In this document: one piece after another, positions 46,732 through 59,060 of the stretch
How positions within the stretch are numbered: position 1 is the first letter of the stretch
Layout: each line of letters starts with the position of its first letter
Translations under genes and position numbers: made by a program
Assembly (NCBI GenBank): GCA_033239125.1
Contig: BSWB01000004.1
Location: 142,732,926-142,796,925, forward strand
Direction: 5' to 3'
Origin: Fagopyrum homotropicum
Taxonomy: Eukaryota; Streptophyta; Magnoliopsida; Caryophyllales; Polygonaceae
DNA: 64,000 nt
Notes under the pieces: generated by a model
What the model was told of the DNA's origin: nothing
The model's input: the letters and a program-made list of their open reading frames with translations, nothing else
The model's database searches: none

Positions 46732-49700
46732 TCAACGCCCTCTCGCACTAGACCTATGCCCATCTGATCTCCATTGCCTACTCTGTTGGCTATATGCATC
46801 CTCGTACTGCCTACCCTGATTCTGAGCTTGGAGGTTGTGACTTGGTTGCGAGTTTGTAGGCCCACCGGGCCACCACCCACCACCTACGGACGGCTTCGCC
46901 AACGAAGGCACTTGCTGTTGCAGATGGCCATAGTTTGCCATATGCTGCGGGGGCAACATGGGCGGTTGAGCAGCCGGCCCATCAGGCTGCCATTCGGGGA
47001 TGTCATCATCATCATCATCCCAAGACTGCAAAGGGATTCCACCTCTCATGGATGGACTCGGAACATTACCATTTTCACCTTTACCGTATTTCTGAATCAA
47101 TTGTCTAACTTGATCCACCGAACTCGATGGAGTTGGGGAGGATAGACTTTGAGGAACAGGGGGATTAAAAGACAGACTTGGGCCGCCGCGACCACCTGCC
47201 CCGGAGAACTTAAACTCCGGGAGATCATCATCATCTCGAGCAGTGGTCGGGGGCCCAAACCCTGGGGGTGCATCATCATCATCGTCAACATTATTATTAA
47301 TATCGGGTTGGGATCTAGATATAATTTTAGAAGGCACAACAGATCTAGATGCAAAACCGACATTTGAAGGCTGCTGCTGCTTTTTAGCATTGTCCTTGTG
47401 GGGTGTCGTAGGTGTTAATTGAACTTTTCGCCATACAACTATACCAATCAGGCCATTGTCAATCGTTTTTAGTGTCTCGGTATAGTCCTTCTTCAGCTGC
47501 TTACTCAGCAACTCAAGTGTTTCCTTCTGCGGTGGAATATAGTAAATTTCAAATCCTGGGGCTGGCTCAGCGAACCCTAATCTGTTGTCTGCAACATACG
47601 AGTCCACTAGCTGTCATAGAGAATGAACTATTTTAGCATATGACTACTCTAAAGTTCAAAACAGTCATTATAATAGTAATAGCAACAGTGTGCTTACCTC
47701 TTGCAGATTTTTGTGGTCGTCGTCAGTGCACTCCTCAGCCAAAGCAAAATGAATTACCTACGAGATGCGTATGAATAAGTCAAGATATTGGGTCCTCAAG
47801 GAATCATAACATTATTACAACTCATAACTCAAGCACGCTTTATCTTTATTTCATCATATGTATGACATGAGAGTTACTAGGAAGCTGTTTTATTTCATCA
47901 CATGGCACGTTACTATATCAATAGGTTTTTTAGAATACTCCATAGTCACCAAACAGAGGATCCCTTTGATGCTAAGTGTATCTAATATTCTAATCCTTGT
48001 ATTGATCAATCTTTTGAGGCTTGTTAGCACATGTGTATATATACACGCACATTACACTGATCTCCATCAAAAGAGCTGCTAGTGATCTGTAATTCATTAA
48101 TGTTTTATTAACAGATGAATCTATCAGAACAATCTTGTTCACCAGTAAATGAATCCACTTTGACCAGAAAGATGAGAAAGAACATCTAACCACATGCATA
48201 GTATTTTTATGAAACATACAGATAAGTAAAACAAAACAAAAGAACAGAAAAGTATGGGACTACCATGACTGCACGGCTCCGTGACATAGGCAGATCCTGA
48301 AGAAATTTTTGGAAAGCATCCAGCCTCACCCTTCCCTTGATCTCAAAAAAACTTGGCCAATCTTTGGTGCTGGTTTTCTCACCACTGCAGAAGATAATTA
48401 AACAGTTCAGATATTCACATACTATATACAATGCATCTTTGCAAATGGCTTTAAGCAATTTGACACTAGCCTCAACCATATACATAGCCATTGCTAGAAG
48501 CAAAGCATCATAAAAAAATTATTTCAGTTAAAAAAAAGCAGAGCCATTTGGCTATAACTTATACGCATTCCAATTCATGTCTAAAGCATGCATTATGCTT
48601 TATGCCTGCAGAGAAACATAACAAGAACACAGAAAAAGCTCAGAAGTAACGTTAAAAAAAAAAAAACACCTATGGTTTAAAATTATAAGAGCTCACCTTT
48701 TATATATGCCAACAAAATTGGCCATAGAGGAGATAGTAAGTTGTAATAATCCTTCCCAGATACGTTCGCCCTTAATCAAACCAGTTGCAGGGTGGATTTC
48801 AGGTCTCTTGTGAACAGAAGCAGACTTCAAACTCGTATTTGAAATTATGCTCTTAGAATCACCCCCGTCAGATCTGGGCTCTATCTTCTTCCCAGGTTCT
48901 TTGGAAGTCTGATCAGATGATTTTGTATCACCTCCAACATCAGAAGTTTCCTTCACATCATCAAGAGTAGTTCCAGAATCATCATGTAAATTCTCAAATG
49001 GTGGCTCCTTGTCAAGGTCCTCCATGAATTCATCCAAGGAAACAATAGGAGGGAGATCTTTCATATCATCGACCATTAGAGCATGCATCACATCACCACT
49101 ATCACTAGATATTGTCAGTTGACACTGGCCATCTACCTTTTCATTATTGGACTTCTTCCCCAAACGATTCCCATTGGCTTTTGCTTCATCAGCCCGAACA
49201 AGGGACTTGACCCTAGAATGTTCTGTTTTTCTCCTAGTCTCTTTTGGTTGATCTGCTGAGAGTGTACTTGCACCTAATGCGATATCAACTGGAGTACTAA
49301 CATCCCTCTCCACTTCCACTACCACAAACTCACCCTTGTGAGTCTTCTTCACCAAACGCCTAAGATCTACTTCTTCATCAGGTAAAACTTTCATTAGAGA
49401 AAGTTCTTCTGCCTTTGCTATGCGCCACTCAGAAAGCTCTTTTGAAGCAAGCTCCTCTGCAGTCATAGAACACAGCTTCTCAGGAGGAATTTCACCACTT
49501 ATAACCCTCTCTCTCAGTTCAGGATTGCTTTTATCTTTTAAGTTGAACAGAAGTGATCTCCCTTTCTCTTTGTACTTCTTATTAACACCTCCAAAGAATT
49601 TAAAAAGTTCCAATTCAATTTTAGATGCAACAGACTCTGGGGAAGGAAGCGGTTCTGAGCGGGGAAGATTTAATTCCTTAGCATTACCAGTGTCTTGAAG

Positions 49701-50816
49701 CATTGCCAACTTAACCTTATCGCTGGGCAGAGCTTCCTTTACATGCGCAATGTCTGGATTTAGCTCCATTTCCCAGGCCAGCCCATTGCCCAGCAGAAGT
49801 TCATCTTTCCCAAAAAGTCCATGGTTGAAAGAAGCATCCTCATACGTTAGGACAGGATTAGATTGAAACTCCTGCCCTACAAACTTCCATGTCTCAACAG
49901 TATCCCCTGCAATATGTTTAGGACCAACGGTTTCAGATGAGCTTTTGATATTCTTGGATTCCTCATTACCAATTGTTGATTCCCCAGCCTTTCCAGGGTC
50001 AGAAATACACCCATCTCCAGTATGTGACGCCAATGTAGGAGTTAGAGAATTTCTCAAATCCTTCGATTCAACCAGACAGTGATCATTTTTCTCTGCGCTA
50101 TCGTGTTCTTGACAAACCAGGGCCAGTGCAGCAGCCAATGACTCCCTCAGCTTGGATCTCATGGAATTAGATGACTCGGCTTGTGCTTTAGCAGGAGGAT
50201 TAGTCAAAGCATTTCGATTCTTCGGAGCAAGTGGTTGGGATCTATTTACAACACTATCAGCAGTCAGTTTTTTCTTGCTTGATACCATTGACTTGGGTGA
50301 ATTTGACATCGACTTAGGTGAATTTGACATAGACCACATAGGAACAACTTTTTTATTTGGTACAGATACAGCAGGCATCCCAGAGTTGAATAGGGAGCTG
50401 GATTGTGCCACTTTTTTGGTAGAAGGATCATTATCTAATGTTGCCTTTCTTTTGTTCGGTAACAATGATTTCTGACCTTCTGAATTAGTTTCTATTGCTT
50501 GAACTTGTTGCATTGGCCAATTCGGAACCAGAATTTGCGGAGCAACTTTGTTGTTAGGAAATGGACCCAACGGCTTCGCATCGAATTGTGATCCAGGCAT
50601 CTCTTGTGAAACAGCAACCTTCAACTGTTCATTTTGCAAACCTTTCATATCTGGGATTGACAATTGTGGGGTTGTAGAATTAAAATTCAAGGGTCCTTGT
50701 GACTCCATCAAAATGTTCTCAATTGATGAATCTTGCTTGCAGTTAACGGGATACATCCTACTACTCCCGTAGCTATCTTCCACTATCATAGGTTCTGAGA
50801 CAAGATTCTCAGACAT
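46732..50816 (-). CDS. TFIIS central domain / SPOC domain protein
   Basis: Four coding exons (50816-48697, 48384-48264, 47757-47698, 47610-46732) join in frame to 1,059 residues. Start is ATG 50816, the first in the exon, in frame with MSENLVSEPM. After a low-complexity N-terminus with a doubled MSNSPKS unit come the two parts of a TFIIS central (TFS2M) domain: MRSKLRESLAAALAL near residue 220 and ELFKFFGGVNKKYKEKGRSLLFNLKDKSN...PEKLCSMTAEELAS near 400-480. The SPOC domain spans about 690-850 (GERIWEGLLQLTISS, GRVRLDAFQKFLQDLP, APGFEIYYIPP, IGIVVWRK). The C-terminus is disordered with poly-Asp runs and Gly/Gln/Pro-rich sequence. SPOC modules bind phosphorylated RNA polymerase II tails or co-repressors; a nuclear role in transcription elongation or silencing is inferred. 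Arabidopsis relatives are At5g11430 and At5g25520, each next to a CID gene, as here. Confidence 0.9.
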
Positions 50817-50888
50817 GGCGGACAGCAAAAAGAATACGGCTCTTCAACTTTCTAAATCAATGTTGCCCATGCAGATTACAGCATCTGT

Positions 50889-53169
50889 CCAACACAATAC
50901 CAGCTAATCAGTAGAGAGAAGTAATTCATACCAAACAGCATCAAAGCCGTAGTTCGTCATAAATAACAAGGAATTTTACATTTGTCAACTACCAAAGAAT
51001 AAATAGAATAAATTTAATCACTGACCCTTGGAAGAAACAGGCAGAAAAAGTTGTTAACAAGGCATCCTAAAACAGAAATGTGAAAGGGAGACAGATCATG
51101 AAACAATTATTCTTTTACATATAGCACTATGGACAGTGAGCCATTTTATGTGGAACTTGGGGGGGTTCAAATCATGGAAAGAAATGAAGATTCAATGTCA
51201 ATAAAGCAAAAGCTGAAATTTACAAGTGGTTCAATTCACCAAAGTACATTTATTTACTGTCACAGAACAGAGAGAAGACATGAACACAAGGAGCTAAAGC
51301 TCTATTAAGTATCCTGGCATTCTATTTTCATCCCTATCAAGTTAAGTAAGAAGAATGACACATGATATATCTATGACAAAATAGTTTAATCCTCGCAGAT
51401 CCAATATCAGCATCTTCTAGCTTGAAGATCACACTTATACCCTTATGTGTACCTTCAAACAACATTTTTGTGCAAAAAAACAAGTAAACATCATTTATTC
51501 TTATAGGAAATAAAAACCCATTGGTTTACAGAAAGCATACACAATCAAAAATCAAATAACTAGAAGCAATGAGCAATTTCAATTCCCCAGCAAACAGATA
51601 GCAACACAAATAGTAAGTCCCAAAAACACCCTATTTGACAACTTAATTTTCCATAGTCTCCTATCTCAGTTTCTATAACTATTTGGACCCCAGTGAATGA
51701 TACACATATCTCATCTTGCACACAAATTACCAGATATCTAAAGTCCAAGCATGCAATGATATCTTTACATTGCTCCTTATATTAAATATTTTTCAAAACA
51801 TTTTTATAACCATACAGCTGCATACTTAGGCCATTTTGCACATCAACAATCATATATGGCACAATGGAAGCCTCTCTTGCATCAGGTTCTTTCACACATC
51901 ATTTTTGTATTAACTAGAAGACAGCAGAAGGCAACTGCTACCTGATTTGTTTAATAAATGTTTACAGTAATCGCCAAGACCTTTAGTAGAAAAGGATATG
52001 ACTAATGTGAGAACAGACTCTTTTTCGTGTCTGGATTACTTGGTTCAACAATAAGCAAAGTATATCCCATATTAGACTTGATTACAATCATTCTGCTTTA
52101 TATTTTACCGACATTGTGAAATTTTACAGATATATTGGTTGCAATTTGTTAGTATTCCCATTAAATTAAGTTGCTTCGTGATGGGAAATCCAATTTGTCA
52201 CTTGTAAGAAAAAAATTCAATAGAAAGAAAGAGCCAAATGTATTGTAGAGCAAGAAGGAAAAAGGCATCCAACAGTCAACAACAAAGAACAGGCTCTTCC
52301 ATGATCAATTCAATTATCATCGCCAATCAAGGTTGGAAGTTCGCCTGTTTAAAAACTATTGAATACATCAGATTGATTTGACAAGAATGAGGCTAGCAGC
52401 ACATCAGAAAACACCAACATTGTAATTTTCCTCGGAAGCGTCCTGCCTTGATTGTGCTCAGTCACATTACAGGACACATTCTATATCTTCTTCCAAGACA
52501 ATCCTACCTCAAAAAAAAAAAAACAAGAAAAGAATATCATAACTAAGCCTCAGTAAATCACTTCAGTAAATCACTGCATATGAGATCCAATAATGGTCAT
52601 CATTACATAAATCACTGCTACGAATTAAAAAATAGGCATGGTAGACAAGGGTTAAACAAATTGCAAGACATCAATACCAAATAGGAATTCAAACCACATA
52701 GGTAGTTGCAGATGTACAGTGATTGATGAATCGTTAACTAAAATTTGGCACAAAGCTAAATCACGTGAAGCTTTCATCACTCAAAAACCAATAGAAAGAC
52801 CGAATCAAAATATCCAGAGTAGTTAGAACAGATCATAAAAGTCTAAATCCCATGGAAGGGTAAAAAAGAAAAGAAAGAAAATCACGACTTCTGAAAGGGC
52901 AAAACAAAGAAAGCCAACCGTGACAACTCCAAAAGCCCTGAATGAATTTCCACACGCAAAAACAATATTAGCTCTTAAAACATTGGTTTTTTGGAAACCC
53001 TAACAACGGCTCAACAGCACAATTAACAGCAAGAAAGTCCTCGATCAATATCGAGTGCAAAAAACACGGTGAAATTAAAGCAATCAAAACAAGGATCCGA
53101 GGTAAGAGATAGAAAATTTGGCGGACATGTGAAAAGACAGCGAAAAGGAAGGATTGCAATGATAACTTA
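50889..53169 (-). other. Inferred 2.3 kb 5'UTR intron of the SPOC gene
   Basis: A donor (…TTTTGG|GTAAGTTATC) at 53169 and an acceptor (TGTTGGACAG|ATG) at 50889 frame a long AT-rich segment with no open frame of note, ending about 70 bp upstream of the start codon. Leader introns of this size are common in plant genes. The first leader exon would be about 53170-53300. Confidence 0.55.
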
Positions 53170-53326
53170 CCCAAAATCGGAGCAGGAGCAGCAAAAGGAA
53201 TTCACACGCGATGAAGCTAGCTTCAGTCTGCAGACAGGAGAGGGGAAGAGAGAATGTAAACCCTAGAAACTGCGAGAGAGATGATGCGATGTGTGTGGGT
53301 TTCAGAGTTCGTATACGAGGCGGCTT

Positions 53327-53334
53327 CTATTTAT
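53327..53334 (-). promoter_or_regulatory. Probable TATA box of the SPOC gene
   Basis: ATAAATAG on the minus strand, followed by the GC-richer inferred leader exon. Position is consistent with transcription starting near 53300. Confidence 0.5.
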
Positions 53335-54208
53335 CGGTGCCCTTATCCTTATGTTTATTCTTTTTATATGAATTTTATTAATATTCCTATTAACAGTGCA
53401 TTTCAAAACATCCCCGTGAAGATGAGACATTTTTAACTAGATCGATAAGTCCAGGGTTTTTTCAAAAATATATTGATTTATATTATTTATAATATATTAT
53501 CTATATATTATTGTTTACGCATTAAAGTGTTTAATTTCATTACATCCTGCACGTTGATCGATTGCATTAAGATGAATGCAATTGGATGAAATTTTAAAAT
53601 AAATTTATTCGAGTTATGAAGTCTAAATATAATTTTATTAGTAAATTTGATAAAGATTCCTTATGCAATTGGATGAAATTGTTAACGGGAGAATTGGTGG
53701 CAGAATGGATAATAACATAATAATGTTCCAAAATATGCGAAAAAGATATGGGACGCTAGGGGTGGGCATCGGGTTGATCCGATTCAATCCGAATGATCGG
53801 ATATCCGGGTATAATTTTTAGTGAAAGTCCGTTTCAGATCCGATCCGAATCCGGCCGGATATCTAGGAGTTTTTGCCGGATCGGATCGGATAATTATCCG
53901 TGGATATCCGGTCGATCCGTTTGATCCGAATTATAAAAATCGGTATCCGAATAGGATTTATCCGAATCGGTCGGGTCATTATCCGAGGAAACCTGATTGA
54001 CCCGGCTGATCCGAAAGTCCAAAGTGCAAAGATTAAATATCAAAGTCCAAACACATAACTAACAAGTCTAACATGATCTAAACATCAAATATCAAAGTCC
54101 AAAGTCTTAGGTCCAAGGTTCAAAGTCCAAAGAAATACGAAATTACATCAAATATTCCCAATAAAACATAGTTCTAAAGTTGCAAGGTCTAAGATAATTA
54201 AACAAAAG

Positions 54209-55127
54209 CTATGATGCACGGACACGGACACAGATACGGGAAACGGACACGGCAAGAAACGGGGAAACGGAAATCTCAAAAGTATAGGAAACGGGGACAC
54301 GGCGAGTAAAACATATAATTTATCATTTAAAGATATTGAAATATAGAAATACTATATCAAATGAGATACATATATATGAAAAAAAATCAATGATATATGT
54401 GTAGATAAAAAATATTAATATGATAACAAAATAACTGAACAAAAGCTTGAAAACAAATATTTTCAAGCTTACAAAACATAAAATAAACATACTTAGTCTT
54501 ATAATATTAAATAAACATACTTAGTATCGAAATTGAAGAATGAACCATTCAATTTGCAAATTAACAACAACCGAACAACGTGATTAAACAAAGAAAACAA
54601 TGATAAATATTTGTAAATTATAAAAAGTGAAAGAATTAGAATAACACACTCAACGTTCAACAAGGAAAGATTACACACTAAGTTAGTTATCAAAGATTCA
54701 AAATTAACTTATAAAAATCATAAGAAAAAATGGAGAGAAAGCGGGACAACATTTCAACATTAAAGCCGAAAAAGAATATCGAAATCCCTACTTCCGTCAA
54801 CCACAATCTCGTAGGTGGCCACATGGGGCTAGGTTTAGTCGAAAAAAATGGAAGAGAAAGAAAAAATAATACGGTAAATTAGTTTTTCTTTATGTTTTTT
54901 TTAAAAAATGTTTCATTTTTTTCTAGCCTTAAAATAGGGTAAACTTTCGTTGATCGTGTCTTGACCGGCCACAATCCGCGTCCTCGATGTGTCCTAGATG
55001 TGTCCTCCCCTTGTCCTACCTTGAAAACGTGTCTTGACCGTGTCCGAGCCGTGTCCTATTGTGTCCCCGTGTCCGACACGATAGGACACGGAACACGCCG
55101 CCTTTCAGAAGTGTCCGTGCATCATAG
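54209..55127. mobile_element. Non-autonomous TIR element (919 bp) inside the hAT transposon
   Basis: Perfect 17-base inverted ends CTATGATGCACGGACAC. Flanks AACAAAAG (54201-54208) and ATCAAAAG (55128-55135) agree at 7 of 8 positions, fitting an 8-base duplication with one change. Subterminal stretches are rich in GGACACGG / CCGTGTCC. No transposase frame. Confidence 0.88.
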
Positions 55128-55406
55128 ATCAAAAGTAGTGGAAAGTGGATCAAAATGAAGTCTTTCAAGTCTTCTAACCTACAAAATCAATACAAATAAA
55201 CAAATAAAAAAAATGATAGTTATGTTAGTAACTTTTAATGGTAAATTACAAGATTTAAAAGATAAAACTTACTAGTTTCATTAGTAGCAAGTCGTGGAAT
55301 AATAGATCAAGAGTCTTGAGATTCGTCGATTAATATATTTGGTTGCTCCAAGATCAAGTCTTGTAACCCTATAAATACCAAAACAAAAAATATAATCAAT
55401 GATTTG

Positions 55407-57145
55407 TTAGTAGTTTAACCAATAAAAATAGTAATAAAGAAATAGAAAATTACCTTCTTTTAAATCTTCCACTGCAAGTAAAGTCTCTTCTAGCATGATA
55501 GGAGTGACAGATTTACGATACCAATTTTGTGCACAAATTAGAGCTTCCACCATTTTTAGTGAAAAAAAAGTATGGAACGAATCAAGAACACGTCCCCCGG
55601 TACTAAAGGCAGATTCATAACCAATAGTAGAAACATGAATAGCTAGCACATCTTTAGCCATCTTTGACAAAATAGGATACCTCTTTTGGTTGTCCTTCCA
55701 CCACTGTAGTACACTAAAATCCGTAGATTGACTTTGACATAATTCTTCTAGATACAATTCCAACTCAGACTTGTTATCAACACTATCAGAACCCATCTCC
55801 ATTTTAAACTCTTCATTCAACAATGCAATATAATCAATAAGTCCATCACTCTGACCACAATCATTCAAGCCCATGCTAGAACTATGATTGGATGAAGTCT
55901 CTTGATTCTTGTTCACTTGAGGCATAGTAGAAGCACACATCTTAAACAATTCATCAATAGTAACTTTGATGTTCAAATACAAGAGACTAGTTTTATCCGC
56001 ATCAAACATCTTCCGCACAATAAAGTCAACATACTTCAATTTACGGCATGGATCAAGAAACATGGAAATGAACAAGAGCAAGTTGATATTATCAACATTA
56101 CCCCAATATTTATCATACTTTGTCTTAATCTTCATAGCTATTCTCTTGTTCTCGCCTTCCTCGGTTTTACAAAGATTAGAAATCATCATACCAACACCAA
56201 ATACTTGAAGAGCAGATTGACTACAAGTCACATAATTAGATCCAGATAATGACAAAGTAGCATTGTAGAAGACTTTCAGAATTGAAACCAAACTAGCAAC
56301 TCTATTCCAATCATCATCATCAACGACACAATCAAGTCCACAAGTCTTCTTAAGCTCTCGTTCACAAGTAGAATCTCTCATTATCAAGTTCTCAAATGTT
56401 TTTTTTTAAACTTTATAGCATATTGAAGCATTAAATAAGTGAAGTTTCACCTTGTCTCAACATCCAAGGAAAGAAGACTTTTACTTTCTAAATTCTCCTC
56501 CACTACACACTTTTTGAATTTCTGAAGTCGTGCGGGAGAAGATCTCACAAACCTCACAAGAGTGCGGATTTTCACAATAGAAATACCCATCTCCTTTAAA
56601 CCATCTTTGAAAACCAAATTCAAGATATGACAAACACACCTCACATGTAGATACTTCCCTCTTAGAACACTAGAACCCCAACGATTAATTCTCCTTCTTA
56701 AATACTCAATGGCTAAATCATTGGAACTAGCATTATCCACGGTCACGATCATAATGTTTTTCACTCCCCATTCAACTAAACATTTTTCAACCGCTCTACC
56801 AATCAAGTGCCCAGAATGGTCAGCAAGAGGACAAAAATTCACAATTCTTTTTTGCAAAGTCCAATCATCATCAATGTAATGAGCTGTGAGACACATATAA
56901 GTTAAGTTCTAACTTGAAATCCACGCATCCTTAGTAGGAGAAACTCTAGAAGACAATTTACAAAAACTATCTTTCAATCTTTTCATTTCCTCATAATACA
57001 TTTTATAGCAATCTCTAGCAACCGTATATCGTGAAGGAATTATAAATTCAGGTTGCATATCGTTGCAAAAACCTCTAAAACCCTCTCGCTCAACAACAAT
57101 AAAAGCAAACTCATCCGGTCCGAAAAACCCGTTGGTCCGCTCCAA
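55407..57145 (-). pseudogene. hAT (BED/RICESLEEPER-type) transposase, broken
   Basis: Three pieces read in order on the minus strand. 57145-56909 covers MYYEEMKRLKDSF...SPTKDAW and ends in an in-frame TAG. 56896-56447 covers CLTAHYIDDDWTLQKRI, the DNAS region (TVDNASSNDLA), and CVCHILNLVFKDGLKE, ending in TGA where Trp is expected. 56387-55407 carries the C-terminal hAT dimerisation region (WWKDNQKRYPILSKMAKDVLAI, ESAFSTGGRVLD). A run of nine A bases near 56399-56407 shifts the frame between the last two. The N-terminal BED zinc finger is missing. The copy cannot make a full transposase. Confidence 0.9.
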
Positions 57146-57631
57146 AAAACCCGAGAATTTTATATCCGTTTTGATCCGGTCCGAATCCGATCCGATATGG
57201 GAGATTTTCCCGGATCAACGGAGATATGGATCGAGATTTTAGGCATTCGGATATCCGGGTAAAAAACGGATACTCGCGGATATCCGGATATTTTTGGATA
57301 TCCGCGGATCGCCAAATATCCACGGATCGATGGATCACCGGATATCCGGGAATATCCTGTTTTAAAATAAATAAATATAAATATTAAATATACTACATTA
57401 TATAAATACATAGTGCATCACTACATTAGTACATATAGTACATTTTTACTAATATTATATTTGACAATATTTAATAAAATAAACAATAAATTTATACTAA
57501 AAAGGTTGTCTCAAAAAACTCATTATCTTCTAGACGGATAATGAGTTTTTTGTAAATTTGATAAAACATTCGGTTATCAACGAGTTTTTTGAGACAAAAT
57601 ATCACCATATGTGTTTTACTTTTACGTTTAA

Positions 57632-58710
57632 CTAGTTCATATCCCGCACCTTGTGCGGGTATATTAAAATATTGATGTTTTTTAAATAAAATGTCATCAA
57701 CTTGTGTATGTGAGAACTAATGATATATTAATGAAAAAAATTAAATTATTTCCTTTCAGCATGAAGATACTCGTTTGTGACCGATTTCCTTTCGGTAACT
57801 TGTGACCGGTGACTTGCATCGGATGGTTTCCTGTCTTAGTTTTGCCATTGATGATGATGAAAGTGAGGGTGCGAGAAATTTGACTGAATTAAGTGGATCT
57901 GTGTTAGATTAAATGATTTACGAAATGGAATTGATGGATCTTCAAAGGCGAATCTTGGAAGATCTGTGTGCGAGTAAGGAAGTGAGAAGAAACACGAAAT
58001 GGGAGAGACTTTCATAGATAGGGAATATTAAAACCAAAGTTGTTGAAAATTGAAATAACACTTTTTGAAAATCAATTACGGAATGAGTAAACAATAGCAA
58101 AATGAATGCGATGATTGATAACGTAGGGGATAACCTGAAAAATTCAGCGAAACAACTTTGAAAAATTTGATCTTCAAATTATCACAACCCTGAAAAAGAT
58201 GAAGAAATATGATTAATATTGGAAGACAAAAACTGTCAGGAAAAGAATGGGGTATTAATAACATGTATAGAGTGAGAGATAAAACGTGGAGAAGTAAAAC
58301 GTACAAGAGAAGTTTAGGTTTTATGAATTTATGATCAACCAACGTAAATTGTAGAATCAGTAGATATTATTAGATTTTGATACTGTTTTTTTTGATAAAA
58401 TGTACATGAGAAGTCTAGAAGTGATATACTTAACTTATTTTAGATTAATTTTTTAAAAGATTAGTTAAAAAAAGATTTTTTTAGATTTTGTTTTAATAAA
58501 GCGTACAAGAGAAGTCTAGAACGTGATATACTTAACTTATTTTGGATTAAATTTTTAAAAGATTAGTTAAAAAATGATTTGGAATTAAATTTTGTTTTAG
58601 CAAAAAAGATTTATTGGTTCAATTTGTGATTTAGTAAAAGATTTAATCCGAAAAAAATTGTGGGGGCTTCACATAGCATTAGTGTAGTGTACTTTAGTAG
58701 TATATAGAGA
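57632..58710 (-). mobile_element. Non-autonomous Helitron (1,079 bp)
   Basis: On the minus strand it starts TCTCTATATACTACTAAAG (58710) and ends with a hairpin CCCGCAC-AAG-GTGCGGG followed 11 bases later by CTAG (57632). It sits between A (57631) and T (58711). The paralogous sequence at about 59017-59037 reads straight through the junction (acgtttaa|tatactataaa), an unoccupied version of the site. No Rep/helicase frame is present; the inside has only short frames. Confidence 0.95.
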
Positions 58711-59060
58711 TATACTATAAATTAAATCGTGCATTTGTATTTGAATATGCAATTGGATGAAATTGTTAACAGGATTGGTATTTGAGGGAGTTATTAAATC
58801 GTGCATTTGTATTTGAGTTATGCAATTAGATAAAATTGGTGTCAACGTGTGTAATAACAACAACAAAATTTCAAAATATGTGAAACTGATATGGGATGGA
58901 GGGACACCGTCTAGCGCTTACCCGACCTTCTGATGAATAATGAGTTTATTCGTAAATTTGATAAAAATTTGGTTCTCGATAATTTTTATCACCATATTTA
59001 CTTTACTTTTACGTTTAATATACTATAAACTAAACCTTTAAATATTGCATTATATATATA

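Larger units (their letters stand above)
53757..57360 (-). mobile_element. Decayed hAT transposon, right end lost
   Basis: The left end TAGGGGTGGGCATCGGG (53757) is a hAT-type terminus. A minus-strand hAT transposase remnant lies at 57145-55407. Both sides of the transposase carry subterminal arrays of GGATATCC and GATCCG motifs (53790-53990, 57160-57355). No matching inverted end or 8-base duplication (expected TGGGACGC) was found right of 57360, so that end is deleted or decayed. A 919 bp MITE is nested inside. Confidence 0.75.
53560..59060. repeat. Two copies of an AT-rich repeat, the first split by hAT and Helitron insertions
   Basis: Copy A consists of 53560-53756, about 57490-57631 and 58711-58790. 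Copy B is about 58791-59060. Shared phrases include tgcaattggatgaaattg, gatatggga, aatgagttt, gtaaatttgataaaa, atcaccatat and tttacttttacgtttaa. The family is unknown; copy B ends with TATATATATAGAGA, which resembles a Helitron 5' terminus on the minus strand. Confidence 0.6.

Noticed and set aside
49420..50772. Plus-strand frames of 74-107 codons opposite the SPOC gene
   Set aside because: They mirror the coding exon on the other strand and show no independent features.
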